Part shown: positions 36,235 through 44,801 of the stretch, piece after piece
Numbering within the stretch: position 1 is the first letter of the stretch
Layout of the letters: every line of letters starts with the position of its first letter
Assembly: GCA_020849475.1 (NCBI GenBank)
Contig: JADLGE010000005.1
Coordinates: forward strand, 60,969 to 124,968
Direction: 5' to 3'
Source of the DNA: Gammaproteobacteria bacterium
GTDB lineage: Bacteria; Pseudomonadota; Gammaproteobacteria; Ga0077536
Length of the DNA: 64,000 nt
The notes under the pieces: model-generated
What the model was told of the DNA's origin: nothing
Database searches by the model: none
The model's input: the letters and a program-made list of their open reading frames with translations, nothing else
Translations under genes and position numbers: made by a program

Positions 36235-36304
36235 AATGTGCGAATGAATTCGCACCTACAGAGATGGCGATGGTTTCCCGTAGGTGCGAATTCATTCGCA
36301 CATT
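36235..36304. repeat. REP-like inverted pair, GTGCGAA-stem family
   Basis: A reverse unit (36235-36260) and a forward unit (about 36280-36304), near-perfect copies of the consensus TGTAGGTGCGAATTCATTC plus GCACATT, face each other with their GTAG feet inward, 19 nt apart. The pair lies upstream of ettA, between it and the convergent-side terminator of the PQQ dehydrogenase gene. Confidence 0.85.
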
Positions 36305-36387
36305 GAAACGGCGGGCACCGGGAGTCTGGCGCGCGCGGCGCCAATGATAATGGGTTTCCCGGCTGTGTCACCCCGTGCCGGGGACGC

Positions 36388-36417
36388 TCGGCGCGCCGGC
36401 TGACACCGGCGCGCCGA
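36388..36417 (-). terminator. Hairpin after the PQQ dehydrogenase gene
   Basis: TCGGCGCGCCGG and CCGGCGCGCCGA form a perfect 12-bp stem with a 6-nt loop, beginning 12 nt past the stop codon of the minus-strand dehydrogenase gene. There is no T-run, so it may act as a terminator or as a 3'-end stabiliser. Confidence 0.6.
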
Positions 36418-36428
36418 CGGCGGGTTCA

Positions 36429-38507
36429 CTATTTGCCGGCGCTAATCGCCTTGTGCGCCATGGCGCGGAAGTAATGCATGAGGCTGTCGATTTCCTGGTC
36501 GCTGAAATCGGCGAACTTCGGCATGCCCATTGGCACCCGCACGCCATCCACCACCACCTGCTTGAAGGCCTCGCGCGACGCCGCTATCGGCGATTCGCGC
36601 AGATCGGGCGCATAGCCGCCCGACACCGCGCCACCGCCGTGACACAGGAAGCAGGAATGGGAGTAGAGCTCCTTGCCGGCGTCGGCGAGCTTGGCGTCAA
36701 TCTTGAAGTCCGGCACATCGAGGGGCTTGGCATTGACTGGCGGCGGCGAACTCGGCATCGCCATCTTGCCGTCCAGCGCGAAGGTCAGCAGCCGGCGCGG
36801 ATGCACCTTGTACTTCCAACCGTGCTGGGCGGCCAGCGTGCCGGAGATGAGACCTGCCCCACCCCAGCCGGCCAGCAGCGACACGTACTGCTTGCCGTCG
36901 ATGGCGTAGGTCACCGGCGGCGCCGAGATGCCCACGCCGACATTGACCGACCACAGCTTCTCGCCGGTGGTGGCATTGAATGCATTGAAGGTGCCGTCGG
37001 CGAAGCCCTCGAACACCAGGTTGCCCTTGGTGGTCATGGTGCCGGCGTTCCATTGCGGCGGCGACGGCTGCTTCCACACCTGCTTCTGCTTGACCGGGTC
37101 CCAGGCCTGCAGGAAGGCCGTGCCGTAATCGCCCGGCGCGTCCTCGTCACCGAATTTCACACCGGTGGAGGCGGCGAAATGCGGCGACTGCCAGTTCTTG
37201 ACGTCGATGCCCTTGTCGTTGAACACGCCCGGCATCTCGATGGTCGGGATGTACACGAATCCCGTGTTGGGGTTGTAGGACATCGCATGCCAGCTATGGG
37301 CGCCGAAAGGACTCGGCCAGACTTTTTCCTCGCCGTCTTCATAGCGCGCGCCCTTCACTTCCACCGGCCGCCCGGTCTTGAGGTCGATGCGCTCAGCCCA
37401 CGTCACCTTGCCAATCTTCTCGGCCGACAACAGCTCACCATTCGCGCGGTTGATGACGTAGAAGAAGCCGTTCTTCGGTGCGTGCATCAAAGCCTTCACG
37501 GTCTGGCCACCGTATTTGAGATCGGCCAGCGTGATGTCCATGTTGGAGTTGTAGTCCCAGGTCTCGCCGGGATTGGTCTGGTAATGCCACTTGTACTCGC
37601 CGGTGTCGGCATCGAGCGCGACGATCGAACACAGGAAGAGATTGTCGCCACCGCCGGGGCTGCGAATCTTCTGGTTCCACGGCGAACCGTTGCCGGTGCC
37701 AATGTAGACGGTGTTGAAGTCGGGGTCGTAGGTGAAGCCGTTCCAGGCATTGCCGCCGCCGCCGTGCTTCCACCATTCGCCGGTCCAGGTCTTGGCGGCC
37801 ATCTCCATGGCCTTGTTCTCGAAACCGTCGGCCGGATTGCCGGGCACGATCCAGAAGCGCCACGCCTGCTTGCCGGTCTCGACGTCATAGGCGGTGACAT
37901 AACCGCGCGCCGCGCCATGCTCGGTGCCGCCGTTGCCGATCAGCACCTTGTCCTTGAACACCTTCGGCGCACCGGTGATGTAGTAGGCACGCCGCGGATC
38001 GATGGTCATGGTCTCCCACAGCATCTTGCCGCTCTTGGCATCCAACGCGACCAGGCGACCGTCGATGGTGGAAATAATGAGCTTGCCCTTGTAATAGGCG
38101 GGACCGCGGTTGGAGTCCCACATGATGCGCAAGCGGTCGCCGGCGTGCTCGATGGACTTGGGGTCGTACTCCCACAGCAGTTTGCCGGTCTTGGCATCGA
38201 CCGCGCGCGCGACGCTGTAGGAGCCGGTGAAATACAGCACGCCGTCGACCACCAGCGGCGTTGCGATCAACGAACGGTCATTGGGCAGTTCGAGTTTCCA
38301 TTCGAGGCCCAGGCGTTTGACGCTGTCGACGTTGACCTGCTCCAGAGGGCTGTAGCGTTGCTCGGAAAAATTGCGTCCATAGGCCGGCCAGTTGCTGCCG
38401 TCACCATCGACACTGAGCAGCGTGTCGTCGACCACCGTCTCGCCGGCATGCGCGTTCAGCGCGGCGGCCAGCAAGACGGCATTCCACACCCTGTGAGTCC
38501 AAGCCAT
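36429..38507 (-). CDS. PQQ-dependent alcohol dehydrogenase with C-terminal cytochrome c (quinohemoprotein)
   Basis: A 692-residue periplasmic quinohemoprotein. A signal peptide (cleavage near AHA/GE) is followed by an eight-bladed PQQ propeller (about 30-580) with repeated tryptophan-docking motifs, and a cytochrome c domain (about 605-690) with CFLCH. NPGETWDYN holds the likely catalytic Asp; the residue two places on is Asn, not the Asp seen in lanthanide enzymes. The vicinal Cys-Cys pair expected beside PQQ is absent: the region reads RIMWDSNRGP. GGGGAGAG supports the start. It oxidises a primary alcohol and passes electrons to another cytochrome. No PQQ biosynthesis gene is nearby. Confidence 0.9.
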   Translation of the reverse strand: MAWTHRVWNAVLLAAALNAHAGETVVDDTLLSVDGDGSNWPAYGRNFSEQRYSPLEQVNVDSVKRLGLEWKLELPNDRSLIATPLVVDGVLYFTGSYSVARAVDAKTGKLLWEYDPKSIEHAGDRLRIMWDSNRGPAYYKGKLIISTIDGRLVALDAKSGKMLWETMTIDPRRAYYITGAPKVFKDKVLIGNGGTEHGAARGYVTAYDVETGKQAWRFWIVPGNPADGFENKAMEMAAKTWTGEWWKHGGGGNAWNGFTYDPDFNTVYIGTGNGSPWNQKIRSPGGGDNLFLCSIVALDADTGEYKWHYQTNPGETWDYNSNMDITLADLKYGGQTVKALMHAPKNGFFYVINRANGELLSAEKIGKVTWAERIDLKTGRPVEVKGARYEDGEEKVWPSPFGAHSWHAMSYNPNTGFVYIPTIEMPGVFNDKGIDVKNWQSPHFAASTGVKFGDEDAPGDYGTAFLQAWDPVKQKQVWKQPSPPQWNAGTMTTKGNLVFEGFADGTFNAFNATTGEKLWSVNVGVGISAPPVTYAIDGKQYVSLLAGWGGAGLISGTLAAQHGWKYKVHPRRLLTFALDGKMAMPSSPPPVNAKPLDVPDFKIDAKLADAGKELYSHSCFLCHGGGAVSGGYAPDLRESPIAASREAFKQVVVDGVRVPMGMPKFADFSDQEIDSLMHYFRAMAHKAISAGK

Positions 38508-38660
38508 TGCGTCTCTCCCCTTGTTCTGTCGTGACGATTTTTATTTGATTTGGAGGCGCGCCATGCCGTGATGGCGGCGGCGCGATCCGGCCCTAATATA
38601 GGACGCTGTCGCAAAGCCCAACCATCACACTTTAGATACAGCCACGCACCGCGAACGCCC

Positions 38661-39509
38661 ATGACTATCCTGACTGAAATCCTTGGGCTGGCCGCGCAGG
38701 CCGACGCGGCGCTGCCGCTGCCGCCTGTCGCCAGCGCGCTCATCACCGACCCGCATCCGGCGTCCGACAAAGACGCCGAGTTCGGCCTGCTGGCCCTGGC
38801 CGATGGCTGCGCGGGGCTCTACTACGCGTGGCTGGGCGACAGCCAGGCCGACATGCCGGCGCGCTTCCTGGTCGAGCATCTGCTCGGACAGCCGGCACTG
38901 GAACTCGCGCGCATGGTGCTCGGCGACGATGACGGCAGCCGCTCGGTGGGTATCGCCGCCATCAATGCCATCACCGAGCACGTGTATCGCGCGGCCGCCT
39001 TCGCGCCCGCGCTGGCCAGTGATTCTTTCGGCGGCGTGCGCTTCGAGCCCGGCGACCGCCTCGGCATGATTGGCAACTTTCCACCGCTCGCGCGCCGCGC
39101 CCGCGAACTCGGCATTCCGACCCGCATCGTCGAGCGCAAGGCGCACATGGTCACACGCGAGGACAACTTCGAGATCTCCCTCGACCCGCGCGTGCTGGCC
39201 GACTGCAACAAGATCATCTGCACCGGCGCGACCCTCCTCAACGACAGCTTCGACGCCATGCTCGAATACTGCGCGGCGGCCGAGCAGGTGGCGCTGGTCG
39301 GACCGACCGTCGGCTTCTTTCCCGACGCAGTGTTCGCGCGCGGTATCGACATCGTGGCCGGCACCCGCATTCTCGACAGCGCCGCGGCCCAGGACTGTTT
39401 GAGCCGTAACGAAAAACTTACGCACTGCGCCCAGCGCACGGTGCTGCGGCGCGCGGATTATCCGGGCCTGCCGGCCTTGCTGGCGCGTGCCGCCCGCGCC
39501 GTGCCTTAA
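38661..39509 (+). CDS. DUF364/DUF4213-type Rossmann-like protein
   Basis: A 282-residue protein resembling the putative heavy-metal chelation family (DUF4213 N-terminal, DUF364 C-terminal). The N-terminal part contains ADGCAGLYYAWLGD; the C-terminal Rossmann-like part has GDRLGMIGNFPPLARRARELG, ICTGATLLNDSFDAML and VGPTVGFFPDAVFARGIDIVAGT. The family is often found near metal-cofactor genes, but here it stands alone between the PQQ dehydrogenase gene (divergent) and an RND gene. ATG 38661 is preferred over an in-frame extension to 38550 because the family starts here; no clear RBS is seen. Function unknown. Confidence 0.75.
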   Translation: MTILTEILGLAAQADAALPLPPVASALITDPHPASDKDAEFGLLALADGCAGLYYAWLGDSQADMPARFLVEHLLGQPALELARMVLGDDDGSRSVGIAAINAITEHVYRAAAFAPALASDSFGGVRFEPGDRLGMIGNFPPLARRARELGIPTRIVERKAHMVTREDNFEISLDPRVLADCNKIICTGATLLNDSFDAMLEYCAAAEQVALVGPTVGFFPDAVFARGIDIVAGTRILDSAAAQDCLSRNEKLTHCAQRTVLRRADYPGLPALLARAARAVP

Positions 39510-39660
39510 GGCCGACCGCAGCGCCGGGGGCGGTGATATCATGGCGCCGCCGCGCGCTCCCGAACCTCGGTCAGTCGCCGCTTCACACCATCAATAAATG
39601 ATTTCAGTCGCGACTATCCTCAATGGCCATGTTTGATTTTTGCGCGCGCGTCCGGCAGCC

Positions 39661-42153
39661 ATGAGGCGCCTGTTCCAGAATATCTACGAGGGCCTGGTCA
39701 TCGAGCGACCGGTGGTCGCCCTGTTGCTGCTGCTGGCCATCCTCGGCGCCGCCGCCAGCGGCGTGCCGAAGTTCCGCCTCGACGCCTCGGCCGATTCGCT
39801 GCTGCTGGAAAGCGATCCGGATCTGAAACAGTTCCGCGATCTGGCCAAGCGCTACCGCGCCCGCGACTTCCTGTTCATGACCGTCACGCCCAAGGACGCG
39901 CTGTTGTCCAAGGCCAGCCTCGATCTCATTCGCTCACTACGCACGGAACTGAAAGCGCTGCCCACGGTGGAGTCCGTCACCACGGTGCTCGATGTGCCGC
40001 TGGTCAAGAACGTGGTCGGTGGGCTTTCGAAGGTGGTATCGAATTACCGCACCGTCGATGCCGCCGATCTCGATGTCGACAAGGCCATGGACGAACTGAC
40101 CCACAGTCCGCTCTATCGCAACATGGTGGTCAGCGCCGACGGCAAGACCACCGCCATCCGCGTGACCTTGAAACCGCCACCGGACAACTTCGCCGACCTG
40201 CAGTACGAGCGCGGCGAGCTCTTGTATCGCCGCGCGCAGGGCCACGCTTCGGCGGCTGAACTCGCGCGCCTGGCCGAGATTGAACCGCGTTACCAGAAAC
40301 AGAAAGACGCGGTCGACGCCAGCAATCACGCCACCGTCGAACAATTGCGCGAAATCATGCGCACCCATGGCGACGTCGCGGAACTGCATCTGGGCGGCGT
40401 GGCGATGATCGCCGACGACATGATTGGCTACGTGCGCAACGACATCGTGGTGTTCGGCACCGCGTCCTTCCTGCTTGCCATCGGCATGCTTGGCTACATC
40501 TTCCGCGAATTCCGCTGGGTGCTGATCCCGGTCGTGAACTGCACCTTCATCACGGTCGGCATTCTTGGCGTGCTGGGCCTGGTGGGCTGGAAGCTGACGG
40601 TCATTTCGTCGAATTTCCTGGCGCTGACCCTGATCCTCGCCATTTCCATCAACATCCATCTCATCGTGCGCTTCCGTGAGCTGTACCGCGAACGCCCCGA
40701 ACTCAGTCACCGCGACCGCGTGCGCCAGGTGTGCCGCGACATGGCGAGCCCATGCATGTACACCTCGGTGACGTCGATCATCGGCTTCGGTTCGCTGCTG
40801 TCGTCCGACATTCGCCCCATCGCCGATTTCGGCGCGATGATGAGCCTGTCACTGGTGCTGGTGTATTTCGTGGTGTTCACGCTCATCCCGGCGCTCATGA
40901 TTTTGCTGCCCGACCGCGCGCCGCGCGTCAGCGACGACGGTCAATCGGGATTCACGGTGTTCCTGGCGCGCGTCACCGACAAGCACGGCTTTGGCGTGAT
41001 GGTGGCGACGCTCGTGATCGTGGTCTTGAGCGCCATCGGTATTTCGAAGCTAGAGGTCGAGAACAGCTTCATCAACTATTTCCGCAAGCACACTGAAATC
41101 TACCAGGGCTTGAAGCGCGTCGATGAGACCCTGGGCGGCACCACGCCGCTGGAAATCGTGCTCAAGTTTCCGTCAACCGAGGTCAAGACCGGCACCGGCA
41201 GCAGCGACCTCGACGCCGAGATGTTCGGCGACGAGCCGGGCCAGAAGTCCGACACCTGGTTCACCGCCGACAAGATTGCGCGCATCAAGCAGGTCCACGA
41301 CTACGTGGCCGCCGTGCCGGGCGTGGGCACGGTGATGTCGCTGGCCTCGATCGTGCGGGTGGCCGAGGATCTGAACAAAGGCCGCGAGTTCGACCCGTTC
41401 GAACTGAACGTCATCTACAAGCGTCTGCCGGCCGCCCTGCGCGATGAACTGCTGACGCCTTACATCAATATCGAGGCCGATGAAGCGCGCATCTCCTTGC
41501 GCATACTCGATTCAACGCCGGATCTGCGTCGCCAGGCGCTGCTGAAGAAGATCAATGAAGGCCTGCAGCAGGACCTCAAGCTCAAGCCCGAGGAATTCGA
41601 AGTCAGCGGCCTGCTGGTGCTCTACAACAACATGCTGCAGAGCCTTTACAGCTCGCAGATCACCTCCATCGGCAGCGCCATGCTCGGCGTGTTCCTGACC
41701 CTGTGGTTCCTGTTCCGCAATATCCGCGCAGCCTTCATCGGCATCGTGCCGAACATGGTGGCGGCCGGCGCGGTGCTGGGCTACATGGGTTGGACCGGCG
41801 TGCCGCTGGACATGATGACCATCATGGTCGCGGCGCTGACCATGGGTATCGCGGTCGAGGACTGCATCCACTACGTATACCGCTATCGCCTCGAGTTCTA
41901 TCACTTCGGTGATGGCCTGACGACCATGTACCACTGCCACGGCAACATCGCGCGCGCCGGCTTCTACACGACCCTCGTGGTATGCGTGGGCTTCTCTATC
42001 TTGATGCTGTCGAACTTCACGCCCAGCATCCTGTTCGGTCTGCTGACGACCATCGCCAATGGCATCGCCATCCTCGCCGCGCTGACCTTGATGCCGAAAC
42101 TGCTCCTGATGTGGAAGCCGTTCAAGAAAACAGACAAGGCGGCGGCCGCCTGA
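39661..42153 (+). CDS. RND/MMPL-family exporter 2
   Basis: An 830-residue RND-superfamily transporter with the twelve-helix plan: helix 1 (about 20-38), periplasmic loop, helices 2-6 (about 260-420), helix 7 (about 450-470), a second loop and helices 8-12 (about 665-820). The ALTMGIAVEDCIHYVYRYR segment carries acidic residues at the proton-relay position. It is more distant from the other three RND proteins of this window than exporters 3 and 4 are from each other. ATG 39661 is chosen; TTG 39640 is the only upstream option. No fusion protein or channel gene is adjacent. Substrate unknown, probably hydrophobic. Confidence 0.87.
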   Translation: MRRLFQNIYEGLVIERPVVALLLLLAILGAAASGVPKFRLDASADSLLLESDPDLKQFRDLAKRYRARDFLFMTVTPKDALLSKASLDLIRSLRTELKALPTVESVTTVLDVPLVKNVVGGLSKVVSNYRTVDAADLDVDKAMDELTHSPLYRNMVVSADGKTTAIRVTLKPPPDNFADLQYERGELLYRRAQGHASAAELARLAEIEPRYQKQKDAVDASNHATVEQLREIMRTHGDVAELHLGGVAMIADDMIGYVRNDIVVFGTASFLLAIGMLGYIFREFRWVLIPVVNCTFITVGILGVLGLVGWKLTVISSNFLALTLILAISINIHLIVRFRELYRERPELSHRDRVRQVCRDMASPCMYTSVTSIIGFGSLLSSDIRPIADFGAMMSLSLVLVYFVVFTLIPALMILLPDRAPRVSDDGQSGFTVFLARVTDKHGFGVMVATLVIVVLSAIGISKLEVENSFINYFRKHTEIYQGLKRVDETLGGTTPLEIVLKFPSTEVKTGTGSSDLDAEMFGDEPGQKSDTWFTADKIARIKQVHDYVAAVPGVGTVMSLASIVRVAEDLNKGREFDPFELNVIYKRLPAALRDELLTPYINIEADEARISLRILDSTPDLRRQALLKKINEGLQQDLKLKPEEFEVSGLLVLYNNMLQSLYSSQITSIGSAMLGVFLTLWFLFRNIRAAFIGIVPNMVAAGAVLGYMGWTGVPLDMMTIMVAALTMGIAVEDCIHYVYRYRLEFYHFGDGLTTMYHCHGNIARAGFYTTLVVCVGFSILMLSNFTPSILFGLLTTIANGIAILAALTLMPKLLLMWKPFKKTDKAAAA

Positions 42154-42198
42154 CCGCCTGCCGGGCGGCGCGAAGTTGTTCGCGCAAACTTCAGCCCA

Positions 42199-42266
42199 AT
42201 GTCAGACGGAAGTCCAACCCACGGGAACAGCGCTGTAGTTTGTAGGTCAGACTTCAGTCTGACATT
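42199..42266. repeat. REP-like pair with mixed feet
   Basis: A reverse unit (about 42199-42222) with a wobble-paired stem (GTTGGAC against GTCTGAC) is followed by a forward unit (42241-42266) that carries the TGTAG foot of the other family on a GTCAGAC stem. The pair lies between the convergent RND 2 and cupin genes. Confidence 0.82.
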
Positions 42267-42811
42267 GGCGGATTCGCCAAAGCGTCGCGCCTTTCGGCGC
42301 CGAGCATCACGGCCGCCATGGTGCAGGGCGCTTCAGAGCGGTTGCGCCAGCGATGCCGGGTGCCGTTCTGCACCACGCAGTCACCCGCTTTGACCAGCAC
42401 TTCCTGACCATCGTCGAGTTCCAGCCACACTTCTCCTGACAGGATGACGACGTAGTCCACCGTATCGGTGGTGTGCATGCCGTGATTGTCCTTTTCATGG
42501 GCGTGGCCCATGCCCGGCACCTTGGCGTTGTACTCGGCGCGCAGCGTTTCAGGGTTGGCGTTGCGCGCCTGGTCTTTGATGCCCGGCCAGATGGCGAAGA
42601 TGAAACGCGTGCCGGGTGTGGCTGGCAGATAGGTGTCGAGATGGAGCGACGGGTCACCCGTCGCGGGCAGCGCCGGCGTGCCGCTGGTGGCCCACAGCGT
42701 GTTCAATTCCCAGCCCGGTCGGCCATCGAGCGTGATGCGATTGGGCGCCTCGCTGTCGGCGATGAATACCGATTTACCTTGGGCGTCGTGGCCGGTGACG
42801 ATGCGTCGCAT
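42254..42811 (-). CDS. Cupin-domain protein
   Basis: A 185-residue protein whose C-terminal half (about 95-170) is a cupin: HAHEKDNHGMHTTDTVDYVVILSG supplies the first motif and VKAGDCVVQNGTRHRW the second, with histidines placed for metal binding. The N-terminal half (about 1-90) contains the conserved-looking SEAPNRITLDGRPGWELNTLWAT. It resembles proteins annotated as cupin regulators or gentisate-type oxygenase relatives without known activity. Its 3' end overlaps the REP-like pair by 13 nt. It is divergent from the Rrf2 gene, sharing a 123-nt intergenic region with a strong palindrome. Confidence 0.8.
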   Translation of the reverse strand: MRRIVTGHDAQGKSVFIADSEAPNRITLDGRPGWELNTLWATSGTPALPATGDPSLHLDTYLPATPGTRFIFAIWPGIKDQARNANPETLRAEYNAKVPGMGHAHEKDNHGMHTTDTVDYVVILSGEVWLELDDGQEVLVKAGDCVVQNGTRHRWRNRSEAPCTMAAVMLGAERRDALANPPMSD

Positions 42812-42842
42812 GGGGTCGCTCTTCTAGTCGCTGATGACGCAT

Positions 42843-42864
42843 TGTAGGTTCGAATTCATGCGCA
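42843..42864 (+). repeat. Degenerate single REP-like unit
   Basis: TGTAGGTTCGAATTCATGCG followed by CA resembles the GTGCGAA-family unit with a damaged stem and lost 3' end. It lies in the divergent region between the cupin and Rrf2 genes. Confidence 0.5.
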
Positions 42865-42901
42865 GCTGCAACGGGTGGCGTTACCGTCATTTAGCTGCTA
42901 C

Positions 42902-42932
42902 TTTAACTCGGAATATTTTTATCCGAGTTAAA
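42902..42932 (+). promoter_or_regulatory. Perfect inverted-repeat operator before the Rrf2 gene
   Basis: TTTAACTCGGA (42902-42912) and TCCGAGTTAAA (42922-42932) are perfect 11-nt inverted arms around a 9-nt AT-only spacer, ending 2 nt before the ATG. Rrf2 regulators bind such dyads as dimers, so autoregulation and co-control of the downstream flavoprotein gene are likely. A possible -35 (TTACCG, 42881-42886) would place the -10 inside the left arm. Confidence 0.8.
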
Positions 42933-42934
42933 TC

Positions 42935-43480
42935 ATGGCCCTCTACAGCACCAGCGTCGAATACGGCCTGCACTGTCTGCTGCCTCTGTGCAGTCCCGAT
43001 GTCCATGCCAGCAGCCAGGAGCTCGCCGAGTTCCAGGGCGTCTCGCCGGCCTACCTCGCGAAACTGTTCACCACGCTCAAGCGCGCCGGCCTGGTCGAGG
43101 CCCTGGAAGGCGCCGGCGGCGGCTATCGGCTGGCGCGTGCACCGGCCGACATTTCCGTACTCGATGTCATCGAGGCCCTCGAAGGCGACAAGCCGCTGTT
43201 CCAGTGCAACGAGATTCGTGGCAACTGCGCGGTGTTCGGCGGCAAGCCGCCGGGCTGGGCCAGCAAAGGCCTGTGCAGCATCCACGCCGTGATGCTGGAA
43301 GCCGAGCAGCAGATGCGCACGGTGCTGGCCGGGCACACCCTCGCCGACCTCGCCGCGCGCCTTGAAAGCAAGGCGCCCAAGGCCTTCCCGCGCGAAGTGA
43401 CAGCGTGGTTCGACGCGCGCAGAACGGGCCGCGCACGCAGTGCCGCCGCCACCCGCAGAATCAACCCAGGAGAGAAGTGA
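42935..43480 (+). CDS. Rrf2-family transcriptional regulator with three cysteines
   Basis: A 181-residue Rrf2 regulator. The winged helix-turn-helix (about 1-75) contains SSQELAEFQGVSPAYLAKLFTTLKRAGLV and the wing GAGGGYRLAR. Cys91, Cys98 and Cys114 follow, the arrangement of iron-sulfur or thiol-sensing members such as IscR, NsrR and RsrR. The C-terminus (about 140-181) is basic and unlike shorter members. A perfect palindrome lies directly before the gene. Its TGA overlaps the ATG of the flavoprotein gene, so the two are coupled. Likely signal: redox, nitric oxide or iron-sulfur status; the sequence cannot choose. Confidence 0.9.
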   Translation: MALYSTSVEYGLHCLLPLCSPDVHASSQELAEFQGVSPAYLAKLFTTLKRAGLVEALEGAGGGYRLARAPADISVLDVIEALEGDKPLFQCNEIRGNCAVFGGKPPGWASKGLCSIHAVMLEAEQQMRTVLAGHTLADLAARLESKAPKAFPREVTAWFDARRTGRARSAAATRRINPGEK

Positions 43481-44688
43481 TGCAGAAACTCGTCATCATC
43501 GGCGGCGGCTTCGCCGGCATGTGGTCAGCGCTGGTCGCGGCCCGCGAGGCGGCCACCGCCAACACCCCACTCGCCATCACCGTGGTCGCGCCGGACGATC
43601 ACCTGACCGTGAGACCGCGCCTGTATGAGCCCTTTACGCCGGCCATGCGTGCGCCACTGCGTCCGTTGTTCGGCCCGCTCGGCATCGAGCTGTGCCTGGC
43701 CACGGTCAGCGCCATCGACAGCACCGCGTGCACGGTCGACGCGCGTGACGCCCAGGGCGCTGCGCACTCTCTGCCCTACGATCGGCTGGTGCTGGCGGCC
43801 GGCAGCGTGCAACGTGCCCTGCCGGTGCCGGGCGCCAGCGAGCATGCGCTGGATGTCGATACCTATGCCGGCGCGGAAAAGTTGTCCGCGCACCTGGACC
43901 GCATCCTCGCCGCGCCGGACAGCCCGGCGCGCCTCACCTTCGTCGTCATCGGTGGTGGTTTCTCTGGCATCGAAGTGGCCGCGGAACTCCGCCACCATCT
44001 GCGCCGCAAGGGCGACGAAGCGGCAGCCAAGGCCGCGCGCATCGTGCTCGTCGAACGGGAGAGCGCGGTCGGGCCCGACCTCGGTGCGCAGCCGCGCCCG
44101 CACATCGAAGCGGCGCTGGCAGCCTGCAATGTCGAGGTGCGCCTCGCGACCAGTGTCACCGCCATCGAAGCCGATGCCGTGACCCTGAGCGGCGGCGAAC
44201 GCATCCCCTGCGCCACCACCATCATCACCACCGGTCTCGGCGCCCACCCACTCGCCGCCGGCATCGGCGCCGAGCATGACGCCCAGGGCCGCGTACTGGT
44301 CGATGGCGCGCTGCACGTGCGCGGCACCGACAAAGTCTTCGCCGCCGGTGACATCGCGCGTGCCGAGGTCGACGACAGCCACGTGGCCTTGATGTCCTGC
44401 CAGCATGCGGTGCCCATGGGCAAGCATGCCGGTTACAACGCCGCGCGCGAACTGCTGGGCCTGCCGCTGCGCGAGTATCGCCAGCCGGACTACGTGACCT
44501 GCCTCGATCTCGGTGACTTCGGCGCGATCCTCACCGCCGGCTGGGATCGTGCAATCACACAGGTGGGCGCCGAGGTGAAAGGTCTCAAGCAGATGATCAA
44601 TACGCAGTGGATCTATCCGCCCACCGGTGACCGCCAAGCCCTGCTGGTGGCGTCGGACATCGATGCGCCGTGGCCGCCCGAGGTGTGA
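43480..44688 (+). CDS. FAD-dependent NAD(P)H oxidoreductase, NDH-2-like
   Basis: A 402-residue two-dinucleotide-binding flavoprotein. FAD binds at VIIGGGFAGMWS (N-terminus), NAD(P)H at VVIGGGFSGIEVAAEL (middle), and FAAGDIARAE is the second FAD contact. There is no redox-active Cys pair, which fits type II NADH:quinone dehydrogenases and apoptosis-inducing-factor-like oxidoreductases rather than disulfide reductases. The C-terminus WIYPPTGDRQALL is typical of NDH-2-like proteins. It is translationally coupled to the Rrf2 gene (TGATG overlap), so it is the probable target of that regulator, perhaps keeping NADH oxidation going under stress. Confidence 0.88.
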   Translation: MQKLVIIGGGFAGMWSALVAAREAATANTPLAITVVAPDDHLTVRPRLYEPFTPAMRAPLRPLFGPLGIELCLATVSAIDSTACTVDARDAQGAAHSLPYDRLVLAAGSVQRALPVPGASEHALDVDTYAGAEKLSAHLDRILAAPDSPARLTFVVIGGGFSGIEVAAELRHHLRRKGDEAAAKAARIVLVERESAVGPDLGAQPRPHIEAALAACNVEVRLATSVTAIEADAVTLSGGERIPCATTIITTGLGAHPLAAGIGAEHDAQGRVLVDGALHVRGTDKVFAAGDIARAEVDDSHVALMSCQHAVPMGKHAGYNAARELLGLPLREYRQPDYVTCLDLGDFGAILTAGWDRAITQVGAEVKGLKQMINTQWIYPPTGDRQALLVASDIDAPWPPEV

Positions 44689-44749
44689 ATTGACACAGCC
44701 TTCGAGCGGGTGACGATGCCCGTTCGCAGAGCAACGACAGGCAAAAAAA

Positions 44750-44774
44750 AAACGGCGCCCCGCGGGGCGCCGTT
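44750..44774. terminator. Bidirectional intrinsic terminator
   Basis: AACGGCGCCCC and GGGGCGCCGTT form a strong stem around a short GC loop, with a run of ten A on the left and T residues on the right. It lies between the convergent flavoprotein and RND 3 genes and can serve both. Confidence 0.92.
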
Positions 44775-44801
44775 TCATTTCAGGCTGAAAAGCCCCGACG
44801 C

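Noticed and set aside
36375..38534. 719-codon open frame antisense to the PQQ dehydrogenase gene
   Set aside because: It is a codon-bias shadow without recognisable domains or RBS; the minus-strand gene has signal peptide, PQQ propeller and heme motif.
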